A stretch of DNA of 64,000 nucleotides from Tropheryma whipplei str. Twist (GTDB lineage: Bacteria; Actinomycetota; Actinomycetes; Actinomycetales; Microbacteriaceae): the NCBI RefSeq assembly GCF_000007485.1, contig NC_004572.3, positions 434,001-498,000 of the forward strand, read 5' to 3'. Position numbers and translations under genes: made by a program. The stretch's first letter is position 1. Each line of letters starts with the position of its first letter. This document shows, piece by piece, positions 60,945 to 64,000 of this stretch. Under the pieces are notes generated by a model. It was not told the origin of the DNA. It saw only the letters and a list, made by a program, of their open reading frames with translations, and searched no databases.

Positions 60945-61760
60945 TTATTTGCGCCACCATGTTGAGTGTGGGGTTATGGGGGGCATTCTTTTATGAAGGG
61001 TCGATTTGTACCGCTCAGTAATAGCCATCGTAATATCTTCAGAAACCGGTTTTCCTTCCAAAAAGGCATCTATATCTCGGTACTGTAACCCTAACTCAGT
61101 TTCATCAGGCAAACACGGTAAATCGTCTAATAAATCGGCTGTTGGAACTTTTTCGATAATTGAGTCGCATGCGCCAAGGGCTTTGAGGAGAGCCCTGCCT
61201 TGACCCTTTGTAAGACCGTATAGAGGCAAAATATCTGCTGCGCCATCACCAAATTTTGTAAAAAACCCGGTTACTGCCTCAGCCGCATGATCTGTTCCAA
61301 CAACAAGAGCATCATGATGGGCGGCAACCGCGTACTGCACAACCATGCGCAACCTTGCTTTTATATTGCCGCGATTAAAATCGCTTATCTTAGACCCAAG
61401 AGACCTATTGAGATCCACGCATAGATTGTCTGTTGCGCTACGTATGTCGAAACTAAGCTCCTCATCGGGAGATATAAATTGCATTGCAGTTTGGGCATCA
61501 GACTCATCAAACTGTTGCCCGTAGGGTAGGCGGATGGCCCAGAGGGTTGCATCAAAACCAATAGATCGCACACTTTCAACGGCGATCTGGCACAATCTAC
61601 CGGCCAGGGCGGAATCCTGTCCACCGCTTATACCAAGAACATAACCCGATGCGCGGGAATGGCGCAAATAATCGGCCAGAAACGACACCCTGTGTGAGAT
61701 CTCTTCTTCAGGATCTATAAACGGCTTCACGCATAGAGTCTTTGATATATCACAACACAC
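60945..61760 (-). CDS. nadE: NH3-dependent NAD synthetase
   Basis: 271 residues from a GTG at 61760, which has GGGAG about 5 nt upstream. The open frame reaches up to 61820 inside tRNA-His, so the longer start is excluded. P-loop of the ATP pyrophosphatase family: GYVLGISGGQDSALAGRLCQ. Other NadE signs: VGTDHAAEAVTGFFTKFGDG and IEKVPTADLLDDLPCLPDE. No glutaminase domain, so it uses free ammonia to amidate deamido-NAD. Length equals E. coli NadE (275). Lies just after tRNA-His. Confidence 0.95.
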   Translation of the reverse strand: MCCDISKTLCVKPFIDPEEEISHRVSFLADYLRHSRASGYVLGISGGQDSALAGRLCQIAVESVRSIGFDATLWAIRLPYGQQFDESDAQTAMQFISPDEELSFDIRSATDNLCVDLNRSLGSKISDFNRGNIKARLRMVVQYAVAAHHDALVVGTDHAAEAVTGFFTKFGDGAADILPLYGLTKGQGRALLKALGACDSIIEKVPTADLLDDLPCLPDETELGLQYRDIDAFLEGKPVSEDITMAITERYKSTLHKRMPPITPHSTWWRK

Positions 61761-61778
61761 AAAACTCCCAGAACTCAG

Positions 61779-61852
61779 GGTGGATAACGGGACTCGAACC
61801 CGCGACATCCTGGACCACAACCAGGTGCTCTACCAGCTGAGCTATATCCACC
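61779..61852 (-). tRNA. tRNA-His (anticodon GTG)
   Basis: Minus strand. Acceptor GTGGATA pairs with TATCCAC; anticodon stem CCTGG/CCAGG carries loop TTGTGGT, anticodon GTG. Base 61852 supplies G-1 and the discriminator is C, both hallmarks of tRNA-His. T-loop TTCGAGT. It lies between orn and nadE; orn next to tRNA-His is a conserved actinobacterial pair. Confidence 0.97.
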
Positions 61853-61893
61853 AAGATAAATGCAGAACGATCATACCGCGAATCGCCCGCCTC

Positions 61894-62448
61894 TCACGCA
61901 GTACCAGTTAGGAAATGTTCGCGATAGTATGCAAGTTCAGCGATTGATTCTAGAACATCAGCCATTGCCCTATGTCCACCCTTTTTATTGGGCGCGCCAC
62001 TGTATATCTCGGGTGCCCATCTGACAGCCAATTCCTTTATACTCGAAACATCAATCATTCGGTAATGAAGAATAGCGTGCACATCGGGCATATAGCGTGT
62101 AATGAATAACCTGTCGGTTGCGATACTGTTACCAGACATAATCCCACCGGTTTTTACGTGCTTTGTTATGTATTCCTTGACCATTGCCTGGGCTTCAGAA
62201 ACAGGAACCCCATTAGAGAGCTCATCAAGCAAACCGGATACTCTATGCATGCGCGCAACATAGTTATCCATCGCACCAAGAGCTTCTGAAGAAGGTGACA
62301 CAACAACATTAACCCCCTCGTCCAGAGGGAGGAGGTCCTTGTCAGTTACAACGACTGCAACTTCCAAAAGCTCGTCACGCTCTGGATTCAGACCTGTCAT
62401 TTCACAGTCAACCCATACGAGATGCGAGGGAGTCGGAGCCACACACAT
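61894..62448 (-). CDS. orn: Oligoribonuclease
   Basis: 184 residues; degrades 2-5-nt RNA, essential in many bacteria. DEDDh motifs: [11 protein letters not shown] (Asp14, Glu16), [17 protein letters not shown] (exo II) and [17 protein letters not shown] with [14 protein letters not shown] (exo III, His and Asp). Starts at the ATG at 62448; Orn proteins usually begin near LVWVDCEM, so the first 8 residues are a short leader. It precedes tRNA-His on the same strand. Confidence 0.95.
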   Translation of the reverse strand: MCVAPTPSHLVWVDCEMTGLNPERDELLEVAVVVTDKDLLPLDEGVNVVVSPSSEALGAMDNYVARMHRVSGLLDELSNGVPVSEAQAMVKEYITKHVKTGGIMSGNSIATDRLFITRYMPDVHAILHYRMIDVSSIKELAVRWAPEIYSGAPNKKGGHRAMADVLESIAELAYYREHFLTGTA

Positions 62449-62479
62449 AAGTGTAGCGCCGGTTGGATATAATTACGGT

Positions 62480-62695
62480 ATGGGTTACCTGTTACCCTCA
62501 ATTCTCATGGTGAATGCTGCGTGGAATGTTCTGGTCTGGCCGCAGTTTATGATAAGGGTAAAGAAAGACAAGAGATCTAGGGATGACCTTGGAAAGGTCA
62601 CCAGATTTTTTGTTGTTCACGCGCTTCTTGTTTCAGTGTCGCTGGTTATAGCTTTCGTATCATTTGTCACTGCTTTGGCCGCGATTCTTTCTTGA
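62480..62695 (+). CDS. Small two-helix membrane protein (SCO4848-like)
   Basis: 71 residues from the ATG at 62480; the open frame begins upstream but that part runs antisense through orn. Hydrophobic start (LLPSILMVNAAWNVLVWPQF), a charged turn (RVKKDKRSRDDLG), then FFVVHALLVSVSLVIAFVSF. The pattern WNVLVWPQF-basic/acidic-VHALL is typical of the SCO4848-family membrane proteins of actinobacteria; function unknown. Its stop codon ends exactly one base before tRNA-Arg(TCT) begins. Confidence 0.75.
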   Translation: MGYLLPSILMVNAAWNVLVWPQFMIRVKKDKRSRDDLGKVTRFFVVHALLVSVSLVIAFVSFVTALAAILS

Positions 62696-62768
62696 GCCCT
62701 CGTAGCTCAGCGGATAGAGCAGAAGACTTCTAATCTTTGTGTCGCAGGTTCGATTCCTGTCGGGGGCG
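62696..62768 (+). tRNA. tRNA-Arg (anticodon TCT)
   Basis: Acceptor GCCCTCG pairs with CGGGGGC with one G-U pair; anticodon stem GAAGA/TCTTT (one G-U) carries loop CTTCTAA, anticodon TCT (reads AGA). T-loop TTCGATT, discriminator G. It begins at the base after the SCO4848-like stop codon, so RNase P must process it from an mRNA-tRNA transcript unless a promoter lies inside that gene. Confidence 0.95.
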
Positions 62769-62822
62769 CTTGGTTGTGTATCGGCTGCCTGGATCCGATA
62801 ATCGAATCAGGGGCCTTGCATG

Positions 62823-63551
62823 CTAACCTACAGACACACTGTGTGAAACAACCATGATTGCGATACATGCGCAGAAAAACATCAGATCATTGACACCGAG
62901 ATGTGCTGATCGGGCGTGCGTCTTTGCTAGAGCCTCAATACCCCTAAGTTTAAGTACGATTGAAAGCCAGTACGCCCTTCTCATTGCTGATACAAAAAGC
63001 GGCATAACACCTCTCGAAAAAAAAGATACCCCTCTAAGGGCGCACATGTAGCGTATATTCCTGCAATCCCGTCCGATTAGAAGACAAGTTCTAAGCCCAG
63101 AGAGTGTAGAAAATACCAATTTTCGCGGAACACGTAATAACTGCACAAACCCATCAGCCAGAGCCGTGAAATTGATACGGTAAAAAACAAGAAGTGAAAT
63201 AACGCCAAATGCAATCATCCTGGCAAAAAGAGAAGTAGACAAGTAAAGAGATCCGTCGGTAATTTGCACTATTGTTGCATCAAACACACTGAACTTTGCA
63301 TATGTCAAACCTGTCGGTTTTGCATACAATAAAGCACTTATAAAGGTAAGACCCGATACCAGCGTGACCGATAACAAAAAATACAGACATTGTTTATCAA
63401 GTCCAGACAAAACTAATAGTAAAATCGCACAAATTGCAGATCGGTATGGGTTTAGGCTCAAAAGCAAAAATACAGTCACGGAGATACCGGCCAGAAGACG
63501 AGTTAAAGGATTTACATAAATAGAGGAAATATAGGGCAGCCTTATTTCCAT
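62823..63551 (-). CDS. Energy-coupling factor (ECF) transporter membrane subunit EcfT
   Basis: 242 residues, about five hydrophobic helices. CbiQ/EcfT landmarks: N-terminal YVNPLTRLLAGISVTVF and the cytoplasmic coupling helices ALADGFVQLLRVPRKLVFST and SAMRRAYWLSIVLKLRGIEA, with A-R-G type turns (CALRGVS, KLRGIEA) that dock on the ATPases. It couples ATP hydrolysis to vitamin or metal uptake through an S component. Its start overlaps the ATPase gene by 10 bp. The S component is not in the window. Confidence 0.88.
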   Translation of the reverse strand: MEIRLPYISSIYVNPLTRLLAGISVTVFLLLSLNPYRSAICAILLLVLSGLDKQCLYFLLSVTLVSGLTFISALLYAKPTGLTYAKFSVFDATIVQITDGSLYLSTSLFARMIAFGVISLLVFYRINFTALADGFVQLLRVPRKLVFSTLSGLRTCLLIGRDCRNIRYMCALRGVSFFSRGVMPLFVSAMRRAYWLSIVLKLRGIEALAKTHARSAHLGVNDLMFFCACIAIMVVSHSVSVG

Positions 63552-64000
63552 GCAATCTCCCCCGCTTTGAGTTCCATAACTCTGTCAGCAAGAGCATCAA
63601 TTAATGGCTTACTGTGTGTTGCAATAAGGATTCCAAGACCCTTGAGCTTCAAATCAATAAGAAAATCAACTATCTGATCAGAGATATCAGCATCTTGACC
63701 AACAAGTGGCTCATCGAGTAAAAGAATCCTTGGCCTCATGGAGACAGAGATTGCAAGAGCAAGACGGCGTTTCTGCCCCCATGACAAAGTGAAAGGGTTT
63801 AATGATTTTGCATCAAGAAGATTAAGTCTTTCTAACAAATCATCATTTCCGAAACAATTACCCTTACCGAGGGCTAATTCCCTATCGACTGAGGATGCCA
63901 AAAATTGATGCTCCGGATTTTGCATAACAATTGCAGTATGTTTTCTAAGATTGCGTGCCATATGTCTTGGTTTTTTTATGCAGCGCGCAGGGGGATGCAT
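63542..64000 (-). CDS. ECF transporter ATPase, C-terminal part (gene runs past window end)
   Basis: 152 residues visible; the gene starts beyond 64000. Q-loop QNPEHQFLASSVDRELALG (typical CbiO/EcfA), ABC signature LSWGQKRRLALA, Walker B RILLLDEPLVGQD and the H-loop ATHS. Walker A is outside the window. This is the ATPase that energises the EcfT next to it. Confidence 0.9.
   Translation of the reverse strand: MHPPARCIKKPRHMARNLRKHTAIVMQNPEHQFLASSVDRELALGKGNCFGNDDLLERLNLLDAKSLNPFTLSWGQKRRLALAISVSMRPRILLLDEPLVGQDADISDQIVDFLIDLKLKGLGILIATHSKPLIDALADRVMELKAGEIAWK

Noticed and set aside
61761-61820. Longer nadE start
   Set aside because: It would begin inside tRNA-His; the GTG at 61760 has a good ribosome binding site and gives family length.
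1-64000. CRISPR array, prophage, IS element or rRNA operon
   Set aside because: No regularly spaced repeats, transposase, integrase, phage structural gene or rRNA sequence was recognised on either strand.

Overview
The window looks like a chromosomal segment of a reduced-genome actinobacterium, and I think Tropheryma whipplei is the most likely source. This is an inference from gene content and order; no database was consulted. The clade markers are typical of Actinobacteria: CarD, an mIHF domain, a degenerate PriA, DUF3000 next to ribonuclease D, the rhodanese-SufE pair, the nei2-rpiB-Rv2466c-pepN block, an ssb/lipoprotein/EttA block and orn beside tRNA-His. Base composition is much less GC-rich than in most relatives. 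Genes are tightly packed, and several genes that normally sit in these clusters are absent. I saw no IS element, prophage, CRISPR array or rRNA operon.

Layout. 0-6.4 kb: the start of carD, a lipoprotein, argS, tRNA-Arg(CCG) and the pstSCAB phosphate importer. 6.5-7.7 kb: manC. 7.7-32.2 kb: one long, almost entirely minus-strand housekeeping block. In transcription order it runs rpsD, a small membrane protein, alaS, ruvX, mltG, the shikimate genes aroE-aroC-aroK-aroB-aroQ, efp, pyrimidine genes pyrC-carA-carB-pyrF, an mIHF-guanylate kinase fusion, rpoZ, coaBC, metK, priA, fmt and rpe. 32.3-34.6 kb (plus strand): a DUF349 protein and an unrecognised 364-residue protein. 34.9-42.7 kb (minus): pabB, leuS, comEA, a two-piece comEC and holA.

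42.7-46.8 kb (plus): an envelope operon coding for a DedA/App1-like lipid phosphatase fusion, a FUSC-like membrane protein and a secreted coiled-coil protein with a lysozyme-like domain. 46.9-47.3 kb: a tRNA cluster Gly-Cys-Val-Val followed by a broken tRNA-Gly fragment. 47.5-51.9 kb (plus): rhodanese, sufE, a RibD-C-like reductase, DUF3000, ribonuclease D and dps. 51.9-57 kb: a DNA glycosylase, rpiB, an Rv2466c-like thioredoxin-fold protein and pepN. 56.8-64 kb: a thioesterase, ettA, a lipoprotein, ssb, nadE, tRNA-His, orn, tRNA-Arg(TCT) and an ECF transporter pair.

The genes point to a cell that has kept translation, envelope building, chorismate-to-folate flow and most of pyrimidine synthesis while losing accessory genes. 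The most unusual items are two gene fusions (mIHF-Gmk and DedA-App1), a duplicated tRNA-Val pair that differs only at the first anticodon base, a series of short perfect tandem duplications (some in frame inside essential genes such as coaBC and holA), a 17-bp divergent spacer that is nearly all palindrome, and a DtxR-like box upstream of dps.
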